Origin: Pseudomonas sp. TH31
Lineage (GTDB): Bacteria; Pseudomonadota; Gammaproteobacteria; Pseudomonadales; Pseudomonadaceae
Length of the DNA: 64,000 nucleotides
Direction of reading: 5' to 3'
NCBI RefSeq assembly: GCF_016650815.1
Contig: NZ_JAEKEZ010000033.1
Span: 124,001-188,000, forward strand
Shown here: positions 27,036 to 36,621 of the stretch, in pieces
Numbering within the stretch: position 1 is the first letter of the stretch
Layout of the letters: each line of letters starts with the position of its first letter
Notes under the pieces: generated by a model
What the model was told of the DNA's origin: nothing
Databases searched by the model: none
The model's input: the letters and a program-made list of their open reading frames with translations, nothing else
Program-made: the position numbers and the translations under genes

Positions 27036-27461
27036 TCAGTTCTTCTTCGCCTGTGCCCTCAGTCGTTCTTCCTGTTCGCGCAACTGCGGTGTGAACTCGG
27101 CACCGAAATCCTCGGCCTCGAACATTTGGCGAATCTCGATTTCGGCCTCTGTGCCCGGCATAGGATTGGGGCAGCGCTTGACCCACTCGATCGCTTCCTC
27201 TTTCGATTTCACCTGCCATATCCAATAACCGCCGATCAACTCCTTGGTTTCGGCAAACGGACCGTCAAGCACCGTGCGCTTACTGCCTGAGAAGCGTACA
27301 CGGGCGCCTTTGCTGCTGGGTTGCAGGCCGTCGCATGATAGGAGGATGCCAGCCTTGGCCAGTTCTTCGTTGTAGTTGCCCATCGCGGTCAGCAGCTCTT
27401 CGCTGGGCATCACGCCAGCCTCGGAACTCTGGCTGGCTTTCACAATGATCATGAATCGCAT
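27036..27461 (-). CDS. YCII-related (DGPF) domain protein
   Basis: A 141-residue protein of the YciI-like ferredoxin-fold family. Features are MRFMIIVKASQSSEAG at the start, the DGPFAETKELIGGYWIW motif that gives the DGPF domain its name, and EAIEWVKRCPNP. Family members are often near ECF sigma factors; none is present here. A role as a small metabolic enzyme or sensor is unproven. The ATG at 27461 follows GGAGATAAAAC. Confidence 0.88.
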   Translation of the reverse strand: MRFMIIVKASQSSEAGVMPSEELLTAMGNYNEELAKAGILLSCDGLQPSSKGARVRFSGSKRTVLDGPFAETKELIGGYWIWQVKSKEEAIEWVKRCPNPMPGTEAEIEIRQMFEAEDFGAEFTPQLREQEERLRAQAKKN

Positions 27462-27564
27462 GGTTTTATCTCCATTGCAGGTGAGTGATTCGCTACCTAG
27501 TCGAATGGCCGTTTCCTGAATCGACAACGTTGCCAACAAAATTTAGCAGCACACCCGTATCCCG

Positions 27565-27660
27565 GTAGGAGCTGCCGAAGGCTGCGATCTTTTGATTTTG
27601 ATTTTGATCTTGATCTTTAAAAGAAAAATCAAAAGATCGCAGCCTTCGGCAGCTCCTACA
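27565..27660. repeat. REP doublet, type B (GTAGGAGCTGCCGAAGGCTG)
   Basis: A 96-base near-perfect palindrome whose arms carry GTAGGAGCTGCCGAAGGCTG and GATCTTTTGAT. The centre is AT-rich and contains the run of GATTTT/GATCTT units. Six doublets of this second REP type occur in the window. Confidence 0.9.
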
Positions 27661-27726
27661 GGGTGTGTCGGGGTTGAGCGCGGTGGTAGGCTGCGCCTTT
27701 CCTGGACAATGGAATGTCTGTCAATC

Positions 27727-28170
27727 ATGCCCGTGCTGCAACTCACCACCCTGATCCCTGATCGCACGCCCACCCAAGTCCTCGATTTCTGCCTGGAAGG
27801 CGTCAACTTCCCGAAGATCTTCCCCGAGCGTGTCACGGCGCTGGGCGATATCGACCCGAACAATCTGCGTATCGAGGCCGGGCGCCAGTTTCGCTTTCGG
27901 CACTGGATGTTCAACGTCATTCCTTCGAACTGGACGGTGGTAATTCGTGAAGTCGGGGAAACGCATTTCATCGATGAAATGCTCAAGGGGCCGATGGCTG
28001 CCTTTCGTCATGAACACCGGGTGGCGGCGGGAGAGGGCGGTACGCTGTACACCGACCGCGTGACGTATGCGGCTATTGGTGGCGCGCCATTGGAGTGGTT
28101 GCTGGTCAACGGCTACATGCGGCGGATTTTCGAGGCTCGGCATCGCAATATGTTGCGGTTGCTCGCCTGA
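27727..28170 (+). CDS. SRPBCC (START-like) family protein
   Basis: A 147-residue ligand-binding cyclase/dehydrase-like protein. Features include PNNLRIEAGRQFRFRHWMFN, WTVVIREVGETHFIDEMLKG and FRHEHRVAAGEGGTLYTDRV, a pattern seen in Pseudomonas SRPBCC proteins that resemble cell-division inhibitors of the SulA-like UPF type. It could bind a hydrophobic ligand. Single gene between two REP doublets. Confidence 0.82.
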   Translation: MPVLQLTTLIPDRTPTQVLDFCLEGVNFPKIFPERVTALGDIDPNNLRIEAGRQFRFRHWMFNVIPSNWTVVIREVGETHFIDEMLKGPMAAFRHEHRVAAGEGGTLYTDRVTYAAIGGAPLEWLLVNGYMRRIFEARHRNMLRLLA

Positions 28171-28180
28171 ACACGCTCCC

Positions 28181-28284
28181 TGTAGGAGCAAGGCCTGCCC
28201 GCGAAGAACGATAACGCGGTCAGCCTGTTGCACTGCGGCGCGTCCTTCGCGGGCAAGTCGGAACGCCGCCCGCACGCTCCTACA
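28181..28284. repeat. REP doublet, type A variant
   Basis: TGTAGGAGCAAGGCCTGCCC and its inverse ending GCACGCTCCTACA are separated by about 60 bases. The core is GCCTGCCCGCGAAG, where other type A copies have GCTTGCTCGCGAA. Confidence 0.8.
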
Positions 28285-28429
28285 GGGTTTTTGTGTCATT
28301 TGTGCGAGTTGTATCCAATTTCAGCACCAACATTTTGCAATTTGTATCTGGGCATAGGTCGTCGGACAGTTTCGTGGTTAACTTCGGCCTCTTCAAATTT
28401 CCAACAACACTTCCAGAAGGACTCCGTTC

Positions 28430-28930
28430 ATGGCTCAAGTCACTCTTAAAGGCAACCCGGTTCAAGTCAACGGCCAACTGCCACAAGCCGGTTCCAAGGC
28501 TCCAGCCTTTTCCCTGGTTGCCGGCAATCTGTCCGACGTAACCCTGGCGAGCTTCGCCGGCAAGCGCAAAGTGCTGAACATCTTCCCAAGCGTCGATACC
28601 CCGACCTGCGCGACTTCGGTTCGCAAGTTCAACGCCCAGGCCAATGACGTCGCCAACACCGTCGTGCTGTGCATTTCCGCTGACCTGCCGTTCGCCCAGG
28701 CACGCTTCTGCGGCGCTGAAGGCCTGGAAAACGTTCAGAACCTGTCGACCCTGCGCGGCGCCGAGTTCATCGAAAACTACGGTGTGGCCATTGCTGACGG
28801 CCCGCTCAAAGGCCTGACCGCCCGTGCCGTCGTGGTACTGGACGAAAACGACAACGTGCTGCACAGCGAACTCGTTAAAGAAATTGCAGAAGAGCCTGAT
28901 TACGCAGCGGCCCTCGCCGTTCTGAAGTAA
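28430..28930 (+). CDS. tpx: Thiol peroxidase
   Basis: A 166-residue atypical 2-Cys peroxiredoxin that reduces hydrogen peroxide and alkyl hydroperoxides with thioredoxin. The peroxidatic Cys-60 lies in FPSVDTPTCATSVRKF, and the resolving Cys-94 is in QARFCGAEG, spaced as in E. coli Tpx. It starts after AGAAGGACTCC and is followed by a terminator. Confidence 0.96.
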   Translation: MAQVTLKGNPVQVNGQLPQAGSKAPAFSLVAGNLSDVTLASFAGKRKVLNIFPSVDTPTCATSVRKFNAQANDVANTVVLCISADLPFAQARFCGAEGLENVQNLSTLRGAEFIENYGVAIADGPLKGLTARAVVVLDENDNVLHSELVKEIAEEPDYAAALAVLK

Positions 28931-28947
28931 GCGGCTTTACAATTGTT

Positions 28948-28975
28948 AACGGCCTGGCTCTGTCCAGGCCGTTTT
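28948..28975 (+). terminator. Rho-independent terminator after tpx
   Basis: AACGGCCTGG and CCAGGCCGTT arms around CTCTGT, then a short T run. Confidence 0.8.
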
Positions 28976-29105
28976 CATTTGTGCTTCAGTGTCTTAGATA
29001 AACATCCCGTTATGTATGCCGAAGGTAAATAGCCGGTAAAGCCGCTTTGCTTAATGCTCGCCAGTGCTTATCGTTCAGCCTCCCGTAGAAGAAGCCCCCG
29101 CGCCC

Positions 29106-30416
29106 ATGGTTGATCATTCAATGCAATCCTCCTCCCGTAGTCCCCGTCGCTGGCTGTTCGGCCTTCTTGTCCTGTTGATCGTCGCGGGTGCCTGCTGGAA
29201 GTTCTGGCCAGCCAGCACTGACCATAAGGCGGGCGAAAAGCCGAAAGCCGCTGCCGGGCATACGGGCAAGGCCGGAGGGATGCGTCCAGGGTTTGGCGGG
29301 GCGAGCGGGCCGATTCCGGTGCGCGTGGCACCGGCGGTCAAGGGTGATTTCCCGCTGTATTACAAGGCGCTGGGCACGGTCACGGCGCTCAACACCATCA
29401 ATGTGCGCAGCCGGGTGGCGGGCGAGTTGATGAAAGTTGCCTTCGAGGAAGGGCAGATGGTCAAGGCCGGCGACTTGTTGGCCGAGATCGACCCGCGTCC
29501 TTACCAGAATGCCTTGCTCCAGGCCGAAGGCACTTTGCTGCAAAACCAGGCGCAACTGAAAAACGCCCAGGTCGATGTCGAGCGTTATCGCGGTCTGTTT
29601 AAAGAAGACAGTATCGCCAAGCAGACCCTGGACACCGCCGAAGCGCTGGTTGGCCAATACCTGGGCACGGTCAAGACCAACCAGGCAGCGGTCAACGACG
29701 CCAAGCTCAATCTCGAATTCACCAAGATCCGCGCACCGATCACCGGGCGTGTCGGTTTGCGCCAGCTGGACGTCGGCAACCTTGTCGCCGCCAATGACAC
29801 CACCGCGCTGGCCATCATCACCCAGACCCAACCGATCAGCGTGGTCTTCACCCTGCCGGAAAACAGCCTCGACACCGTGCTGGCCCGCTACCACACCGGC
29901 GCCAAACTGCCGGTGGAAGCCTGGGACCGTGGTGACATGAAATTGCAGGCCAGCGGCGTGTTGCAGAGCCTCGACAACCAGATCGACGTCACCACCGGTA
30001 CCCTGAAATTCAAGGCGCGCTACGAGAACCGCGATCAAGCGTTGTTCCCCAACCAGTTCGTCAATGTGCACTTGCTGGCCGACACCCTCAAAGACGTGAC
30101 ACTCGCACCCTCGGCGGCGATTCAGTTCGGCACCAACGGCACCTTCGTCTATGCCATGGACGGGGACAAGAAGGTCACGATCCGTCAGTTGAAAGTCGGC
30201 GCCAGTGACGGCAACAACACTGTCATCACCGATGGCCTGGCCGTCGGTGATCGCGTGGTCCTGGAAGGCACCGACCGCCTGAAGGAAGGCAGCGAAGTGG
30301 AAGTGGTCAACGACAGCCAGGATGTACCGACCACCCCGACCGAACACCTGCAAGGCAAGTCGGCGGCCAAGACCCCTGACGCGACCGCCAACGACAAGGT
30401 GAAGAAGGGCGCATGA
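29106..30416 (+). CDS. muxA: RND efflux periplasmic adaptor (MuxA/MdtA)
   Basis: A 436-residue membrane fusion protein that links the inner membrane RND pumps to the outer membrane channel. It has an N-terminal membrane anchor (WLFGLLVLLIVAGACWKFW), a lipoyl half (VAGELMKVAFEEGQMVKAGD), a coiled-coil hairpin and a second lipoyl half (KIRAPITGRVGLRQLDVGNL), then a beta barrel. An in-frame upstream GTG at 29064 is less likely. The stop overlaps the muxB start (ATGA), tying translation together. It heads the MuxABC-OpmB operon. Confidence 0.93.
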   Translation: MVDHSMQSSSRSPRRWLFGLLVLLIVAGACWKFWPASTDHKAGEKPKAAAGHTGKAGGMRPGFGGASGPIPVRVAPAVKGDFPLYYKALGTVTALNTINVRSRVAGELMKVAFEEGQMVKAGDLLAEIDPRPYQNALLQAEGTLLQNQAQLKNAQVDVERYRGLFKEDSIAKQTLDTAEALVGQYLGTVKTNQAAVNDAKLNLEFTKIRAPITGRVGLRQLDVGNLVAANDTTALAIITQTQPISVVFTLPENSLDTVLARYHTGAKLPVEAWDRGDMKLQASGVLQSLDNQIDVTTGTLKFKARYENRDQALFPNQFVNVHLLADTLKDVTLAPSAAIQFGTNGTFVYAMDGDKKVTIRQLKVGASDGNNTVITDGLAVGDRVVLEGTDRLKEGSEVEVVNDSQDVPTTPTEHLQGKSAAKTPDATANDKVKKGA

Positions 30417-33400
30417 ACATCTCGCGGCTGTTCATCCTTCGCCCGGTCGCCACGACCCTGAGCATGCTGGCCATTATCCTGGCCGGCATCATCGCTTATC
30501 GTTTGTTGCCAGTGTCGGCGTTGCCCCAGGTCGATTACCCGACCATCCGCGTCATGACGCTCTATCCCGGCGCCAGCCCGGATGTGATGACCAGTGCGGT
30601 GACCGCGCCGCTTGAGCGTCAGTTCGGGCAAATGCCCGGCCTGACCCAAATGGCGTCCACCAGTTCGGGCGGCGCTTCGGTGCTGACCCTGCGGTTCAGC
30701 CTCGACATCAATATGGACGTCGCCGAGCAACAGGTGCAGGCCGCGATCAATGCCGCGACCAATTTGCTGCCCAAGGACCTGCCGGCACCGCCGGTGTACA
30801 ACAAGGTCAACCCGGCGGACACCCCGGTGCTGACCCTGGCCATCACCTCCAAGACCATGCTGCTGCCCAAACTCAATGATTTGGTCGACACCCGCATGGC
30901 GCAGAAAATCGCCCAGATCAGCGGCGTCGGCATGGTCAGCATTGCCGGCGGCCAGCGTCAGGCGGTGCGGATCAAGGTCAACCCCGAGGCCCTGGCGGCC
31001 AATGGCTTGAACCTGTCGGATGTGCGCACCCTCGTCGGCGCGTCCAACGTCAACCAGCCCAAGGGCAACTTCGACGGCCCGACCCGGTGTCGATGCTCGA
31101 CGCAAACGATCAGCTGACTTCGCCCAAGGACTACGCCAACCTGATCCTCGCTTACGCCAATGGTGCACCGTTGCGGCTCAAGGACGTGGCGGAAATCGTC
31201 GACGGCGCCGAAAACGAACGACTGGCGGCATGGGCCAATGAAAACCAGGCCGTGTTGCTGAACATCCAGCGCCAGCCCGGTGCCAACGTGATTGAGGTGG
31301 TCGACCGGATCAAGGCTTTGCTGCCGAGCATCACCGACAACCTGCCGGCCGGCCTGCAAGTCACCGTCCTGACCGACCGCACCCAGACCATCCGCGCCTC
31401 CGTTACCGACGTACAACACGAACTGCTGATCGCCATCGCGTTGGTCGTCATGGTGACGTTCCTGTTCCTGCGTCGTGCTAGCGCGACGATCATTCCATCG
31501 GTTGCCGTGCCGCTGTCGTTGATCGGCACTTTCGGCGTGATGTACCTCGCGGGGTTCTCGGTCAACAACCTGACTCTGATGGCCCTGACCATCGCCACCG
31601 GTTTCGTGGTGGACGATGCGATCGTCATGCTGGAGAACATCTCCCGATTTATCGAAGAAGGCGACAGCCCGCTGAATGCGGCGCTCAAGGGCGCTAAGCA
31701 GATCGGCTTCACCCTGGTTTCCCTGACCCTGTCGCTGATTGCGGTACTGATCCCGCTGCTGTTCATGGCCGACGTGGTGGGGCGTTTGTTCCGGGAATTC
31801 GCCATCACCCTGGCGGTGGCGATCCTGATTTCCCTGGTCGTGTCGCTGACCCTGACGCCGATGATGTGCGCGCGGCTGCTCAAGCGTGAACCCAAGGAAG
31901 AAGAGCAGGGCCGTTTCTATCGCGCCAGCGGCGCAACCATCGACTGGATGATCGCGGCTTACGGGCGCAAGTTGCAGTGGGTGCTCAAGCACCAGCCGCT
32001 GACCTTGATGGTGGCCATCGCCACCCTGGGTCTGACCGTATTCCTTTACATGATCGTGCCCAAAGGCTTCTTCCCGGTGCAGGACACCGGGGTGATCCAG
32101 GGTATTTCCGAGGCGCCGCAGTCGATTTCCTTTGCCGCGATGAGCGAGCGTCAGCAAGAGCTGGCCAAAGTGATTCTGGCCGACCCGGCAGTGGAAAGCC
32201 TGTCGTCCTACATTGGTGTGGACGGGGACAACTCGACGCTCAACAGCGGTCGCATGTTGATCAACCTCAAACCCCACAGCGCGCGGGACCTTAGCGCGAC
32301 GAAAATCATTGCGCGCCTGCAACCGGAAGTCGACAAGTTGATCGGCATTCGCCTGTTCATGCAGCCGGTGCAGGATTTGACCATCGAAGATCGGGTCAGC
32401 CGCACGCAGTACCAGTTCAGCATGTCGTCACCAGACGCCGAATTGCTCAGCCTGTGGAGCGGGCGCCTGGTCGAAGCCCTGGCTCATCGGTCGGAACTGA
32501 CCGACGTCGCCAGCGATTTGCAGGACAAGGGCTTGCAGGTGTACCTGGTGATCGACCGTGATGCGGCGTCGCGGGTTGGTGTGTCGGTGCAGAACATCAC
32601 CGATGCGCTGTACGACGCTTTCGGCCAGCGGCAGATTTCGACCATCTACACCCAGGCCAGCCAGTACCGCGTGGTGCTGCAATCGCAGTCCGGCGAGAAA
32701 ATCGGCCCGGACGCGCTGAACCAGATTCACGTCAAGACCACGTCGGGCGGCCAGGTGCGCCTGTCCAGCCTGGCGCATGTCGAGCAACGCCAGACGCAAT
32801 TGGCGATCACTCACATCGGCCAGTTCCCGGCGGTGATGATGTCGTTCAACCTGGCCCCCGGCGTGGCGCTGGGGCATGCGGTGGAGATCATCGATCAGGT
32901 GCAAAAGGACATCGGCATGCCGATCGGCGTGCAGACCCAGTTCCAGGGTGCGGCCGAAGCCTTCCAGGCGTCGCTGTCGAGCACCTTGCTGCTGATCCTG
33001 GCGGCGGTGGTGACCATGTACATCGTGCTCGGCGTGCTCTACGAAAGTTACATTCACCCGATCACCATCCTCTCGACCTTGCCCTCGGCGGCGGTCGGCG
33101 CCTTGCTGGCGTTGCTGCTGACCGGCAATGACCTGGGGATGATCGCGATCATCGGCATCATCCTGCTGATCGGCATCGTGAAGAAGAACGCGATCATGAT
33201 GATCGACTTTGCCCTCGACGCTGAGCGCAATCAGGGCATGGCGCCGGAGCAGGCGATTTACCAGGCGGCGCTGCTGCGTTTCCGGCCGATTTTGATGACC
33301 ACCCTGGCTGCATTGTTCGGCGCGGTGCCGTTGATGCTGGCCACCGGTTCCGGGGCAGAGCTGCGTCAACCGTTGGGTCTGGTGATGGTCGGTGGTTTGC

Positions 33401-33483
33401 TGGTGAGCCAAGTGCTGACGCTGTTCACCACCCCGGTGATCTACCTGTATTTCGACCGTCTCGGTCGGCGCTGGGAGCCATAA
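30413..33483 (+). CDS. muxB: RND efflux pump subunit MuxB/MdtB, frameshifted as given
   Basis: A 1023-residue inner membrane proton-driven drug pump after repair. Twelve membrane segments, two large periplasmic porter loops; FVVDDAIVMLENISRFI contains the two aspartates of the TM4 proton relay. The frame breaks at 31086-31087: two G residues where a third gives NFDGPTRVSMLDANDQL. Start overlaps muxA. In P. aeruginosa MuxB and MuxC together pump novobiocin, aztreonam, macrolides and tetracycline; whether the same holds here is inference. Confidence 0.93.
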
Positions 33484-33513
33484 GTCTGCAGCCGTGGAAG
33501 CGGTAGAGCAGCC

Positions 33514-36500
33514 ATGAACCTGTCCGGACCCTTCATCAAGCGCCCGGTCGCGACCATGTTGCTGAGCCTGGCGATCATGCTGTTGGGCGGGGTGAGTTTC
33601 GGCCTGTTGCCGGTGGCGCCATTGCCGCAGATGGACTTCCCGGTGATCGTGGTCCAGGCCAGTCTGGCGGGGGCGAGCCCGGAAGTGATGGCATCGACCG
33701 TGGCCACGCCGCTTGAACGTTCCTTCGGCGCCATCGCCGGGGTCAACACCATGAGCAGCCGCTCCAGCCAGGGCTCGACCCGAGTGATTTTGCAGTTCGA
33801 CATGGACCGCGACATCAATGGCGCGGCGCGGGAAGTGCAAGCGGCGATCAACGCCTCGCGCAACCTGCTGCCGAGCGGGATGCGCAGCATGCCGACCTAC
33901 AAGAAGGTCAACCCGTCGCAAGCGCCGATCATGGTGTTGTCGCTGACCTCGGACGTGCTGGAGAAAGGTCAGCTCTACGACCTGGCCTCGACCATTCTGT
34001 CCCAGAGCCTGTCCCAGGTGCAGGGCGTAGGTGAAGTGCAGATCGGCGGCAGCTCCTTGCCAGCGGTGCGCATCGAGCTCGAACCCCAGGCGCTGAACCA
34101 GTACGGCGTGGCGCTGGACGATGTGCGCAATACCATCGCCAACGCCAACGTGCGCCGACCCAAGGGCTCGGTCGAAGATGACCAGCGTTTGTGGCAGGTC
34201 CAGGCCAACGATCAACTGGAAAAGGCCAAGGATTACGAATCGCTGATCATCCACTACAACAACGGCGCGGCCCTGCGCCTGAAGGATGTGGCCAAGGTCA
34301 GCGATGGCGTCGAGGACCGCTACAACAGCGGCTTCTTCAACAATGACGCGGCGGTGCTGTTGGTGATCAACCGTCAGGCCGGCGCCAACATCATCGAAAC
34401 GGTCAACGAGATCAAGGCGCAGTTGCCGGCGTTGCAGGCGGTGCTGCCGGCCAGCGTCAAGCTGAACCTGGCGATGGACCGGTCGCCGGTGATCAAGGCA
34501 ACGTTGCACGAAGCGGAAATGACCCTGCTGATCGCCGTGGCGCTGGTGATTCTGGTGGTGTACCTGTTTTTGGGTAACTTCCGTGCCTCGCTGATTCCGA
34601 CTCTGGCGGTGCCGGTGTCGCTGGTCGGCACTTTTGCGGTGATGTACCTGTACGGGTTTTCCCTGAACAACCTGTCGCTGATGGCGCTGATTCTGGCAAC
34701 GGGGTTGGTGGTGGACGATGCCATCGTGGTGCTGGAGAACATTTCCCGGCACATCGACGAAGGCGTGCCGCCGATGAAAGCGGCGTACCTCGGCGCCCAG
34801 GAGGTCGGCTTCACCTTGCTGTCGATGAACGTCTCGCTGGTGGCGGTGTTCCTGTCGATCCTGTTTATGGGCGGGATCATCGAAAGCCTGTTTCGCGAAT
34901 TTTCCATTACCCTCGCGGCGTCCATCGTGGTGTCGCTGATCGTGTCGTTGACCCTGACGCCAATGCTTTGCGCACGCTGGCTCAAGCCGCACACACCGGG
35001 CCAGGAAAACCGTCTGCAACGCTGGAGCCGGCGCGTCAATGAATGGCTGGTCGGCAAATACGCCACCAGCCTCGACTGGGTGCTGCGTCACCGACGCCTG
35101 ACGCTGCTCAGCCTGCTCATCACCGTAGGTGTCAACGTCGCACTGTACGTGGTGGTGCCGAAAACCTTCATGCCGCAACAGGACACCGGCCAACTGATCG
35201 GTTTCGTCCGTGGTGACGACGGGCTGTCGTTCAGCGTAATGCAGCCGAAGATGGAGACCTTCCGGCGCGCCGTGCTCAAGGACGATGCGGTGCAAAGCGT
35301 GGCCGGTTTCATCGGCGGCACCAACGGCACGAATAACGCCTTTATGCTGGTGCGGTTGAAACCGATCAAGGAGCGCAATATTTCCGCGCAAAAGGTCATC
35401 GAACGTCTGCGCAAGGAAATGCCCAAGGTCGCCGGCGCTCAACTGATGCTGATGGCCGACCAGGACCTGCAATTTGGTGGCGGTCGTGAACAGACCACCT
35501 CGCAGTACTCCTACATCATTCAAAGTGCCGACCTGGGTTCGTTGCGCGAGTGGTACCCGAAAGTCGTCACCGCGCTGCGGGGCTTGCCGCAGCTGACCGC
35601 GATTGATGCCCGTGAAGGACGCGGCGCGCAGCAGGTGACGCTGATTGTCGACCGCGACCAGGCCAAACGCCTGGGGGTCGACATGGACATGGTCACGGCG
35701 GTATTGAACAACGCTTACGCCCAGCGGCAGATTTCAACGATCTATGACAGCCTCAACCAGTATCAGGTGGTGATGGAGGTCAATCCGATATACGCCCAGG
35801 ATCCGATTACGCTTAAACAGGTTCAGGTCATCACCTCCACCGGCGCACGGATTCCGCTGTCGACCATTGCGCACTACGAAAACAGCCTGGAAGACGACCG
35901 GGTCAGCCACGAAGGCCAGTTCGCTTCCGAAAGCATCTCCTTCGACATGGCCGAAGGCGTGACAGTGGAGCAGGGCACGGCGGCTATCGAGCGGGCGATT
36001 GCCAAGCTCGGCATGCCGGAAGACGTGATCGTGAAAATGGCCGGCACCGCCGACGCTTTCGCGGCCACGCAGAAGAGCCAGCCGTTCATGATTCTCGGCG
36101 CGTTGGTGGCGGTGTACCTGGTGTTGGGCGTGCTGTATGAAAGTTATATCCACCCGCTGACGATTCTGTCGACCTTGCCGTCGGCCGGGGTCGGTGCGTT
36201 GCTGTCGATCTATGCCTTGGGCGGGGAGTTCAGCCTGATCTCGCTGTTGGGGCTGTTCCTGTTGATCGGGGTGGTGAAGAAAAACGCCATTCTGATGATC
36301 GACCTCGCGTTGCAACTGGAACGGCATCAGGGCATGAGTCCGCTGGATTCGATTCGCAGCGCCTGCCTGCAACGTCTGCGACCCATTCTGATGACCACCC
36401 TGGCGGCGATCCTCGGTGCTCTGCCGTTGCTGCTCAGCCGTGCCGAAGGCGCTGAAATGCGTCAGCCGCTGGGCCTGACCATCATCGGCGGGCTGATTTT

Positions 36501-36621
36501 CAGCCAGGTGCTGACCCTTTACACCACCCCGGTGGTTTACCTCTATCTCGACAAACTGCGCCATGGTTTCAACAAATGGCGTGGGGTACGTACCGATGCA
36601 GCTCTGGAAACTCCGCTATGA
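33514..36621 (+). CDS. muxC: RND efflux pump subunit MuxC/MdtC
   Basis: A 1035-residue RND transporter, the second pump subunit. Intact throughout: first membrane segment at MNLSGPFIKRPVATMLLSLA, periplasmic porter loops, LVVDDAIVVLENISRHI proton relay in TM4, and a C-terminal region with KKNAILMIDLALQLERHQG. It follows muxB by 30 bases and its stop overlaps the opmB start (ATGA). Confidence 0.95.
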   Translation: MNLSGPFIKRPVATMLLSLAIMLLGGVSFGLLPVAPLPQMDFPVIVVQASLAGASPEVMASTVATPLERSFGAIAGVNTMSSRSSQGSTRVILQFDMDRDINGAAREVQAAINASRNLLPSGMRSMPTYKKVNPSQAPIMVLSLTSDVLEKGQLYDLASTILSQSLSQVQGVGEVQIGGSSLPAVRIELEPQALNQYGVALDDVRNTIANANVRRPKGSVEDDQRLWQVQANDQLEKAKDYESLIIHYNNGAALRLKDVAKVSDGVEDRYNSGFFNNDAAVLLVINRQAGANIIETVNEIKAQLPALQAVLPASVKLNLAMDRSPVIKATLHEAEMTLLIAVALVILVVYLFLGNFRASLIPTLAVPVSLVGTFAVMYLYGFSLNNLSLMALILATGLVVDDAIVVLENISRHIDEGVPPMKAAYLGAQEVGFTLLSMNVSLVAVFLSILFMGGIIESLFREFSITLAASIVVSLIVSLTLTPMLCARWLKPHTPGQENRLQRWSRRVNEWLVGKYATSLDWVLRHRRLTLLSLLITVGVNVALYVVVPKTFMPQQDTGQLIGFVRGDDGLSFSVMQPKMETFRRAVLKDDAVQSVAGFIGGTNGTNNAFMLVRLKPIKERNISAQKVIERLRKEMPKVAGAQLMLMADQDLQFGGGREQTTSQYSYIIQSADLGSLREWYPKVVTALRGLPQLTAIDAREGRGAQQVTLIVDRDQAKRLGVDMDMVTAVLNNAYAQRQISTIYDSLNQYQVVMEVNPIYAQDPITLKQVQVITSTGARIPLSTIAHYENSLEDDRVSHEGQFASESISFDMAEGVTVEQGTAAIERAIAKLGMPEDVIVKMAGTADAFAATQKSQPFMILGALVAVYLVLGVLYESYIHPLTILSTLPSAGVGALLSIYALGGEFSLISLLGLFLLIGVVKKNAILMIDLALQLERHQGMSPLDSIRSACLQRLRPILMTTLAAILGALPLLLSRAEGAEMRQPLGLTIIGGLIFSQVLTLYTTPVVYLYLDKLRHGFNKWRGVRTDAALETPL

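Noticed and set aside
29118..30353. A 411-codon frame opposite muxA
   Set aside because: Shadow of the adaptor gene, no independent support.
32428..35523. A 1031-codon open frame on the minus strand opposite muxB/muxC
   Set aside because: Antisense shadow of two recognised RND pump genes in GC-rich DNA; its translation is His/Gln/Arg-rich with no domain.
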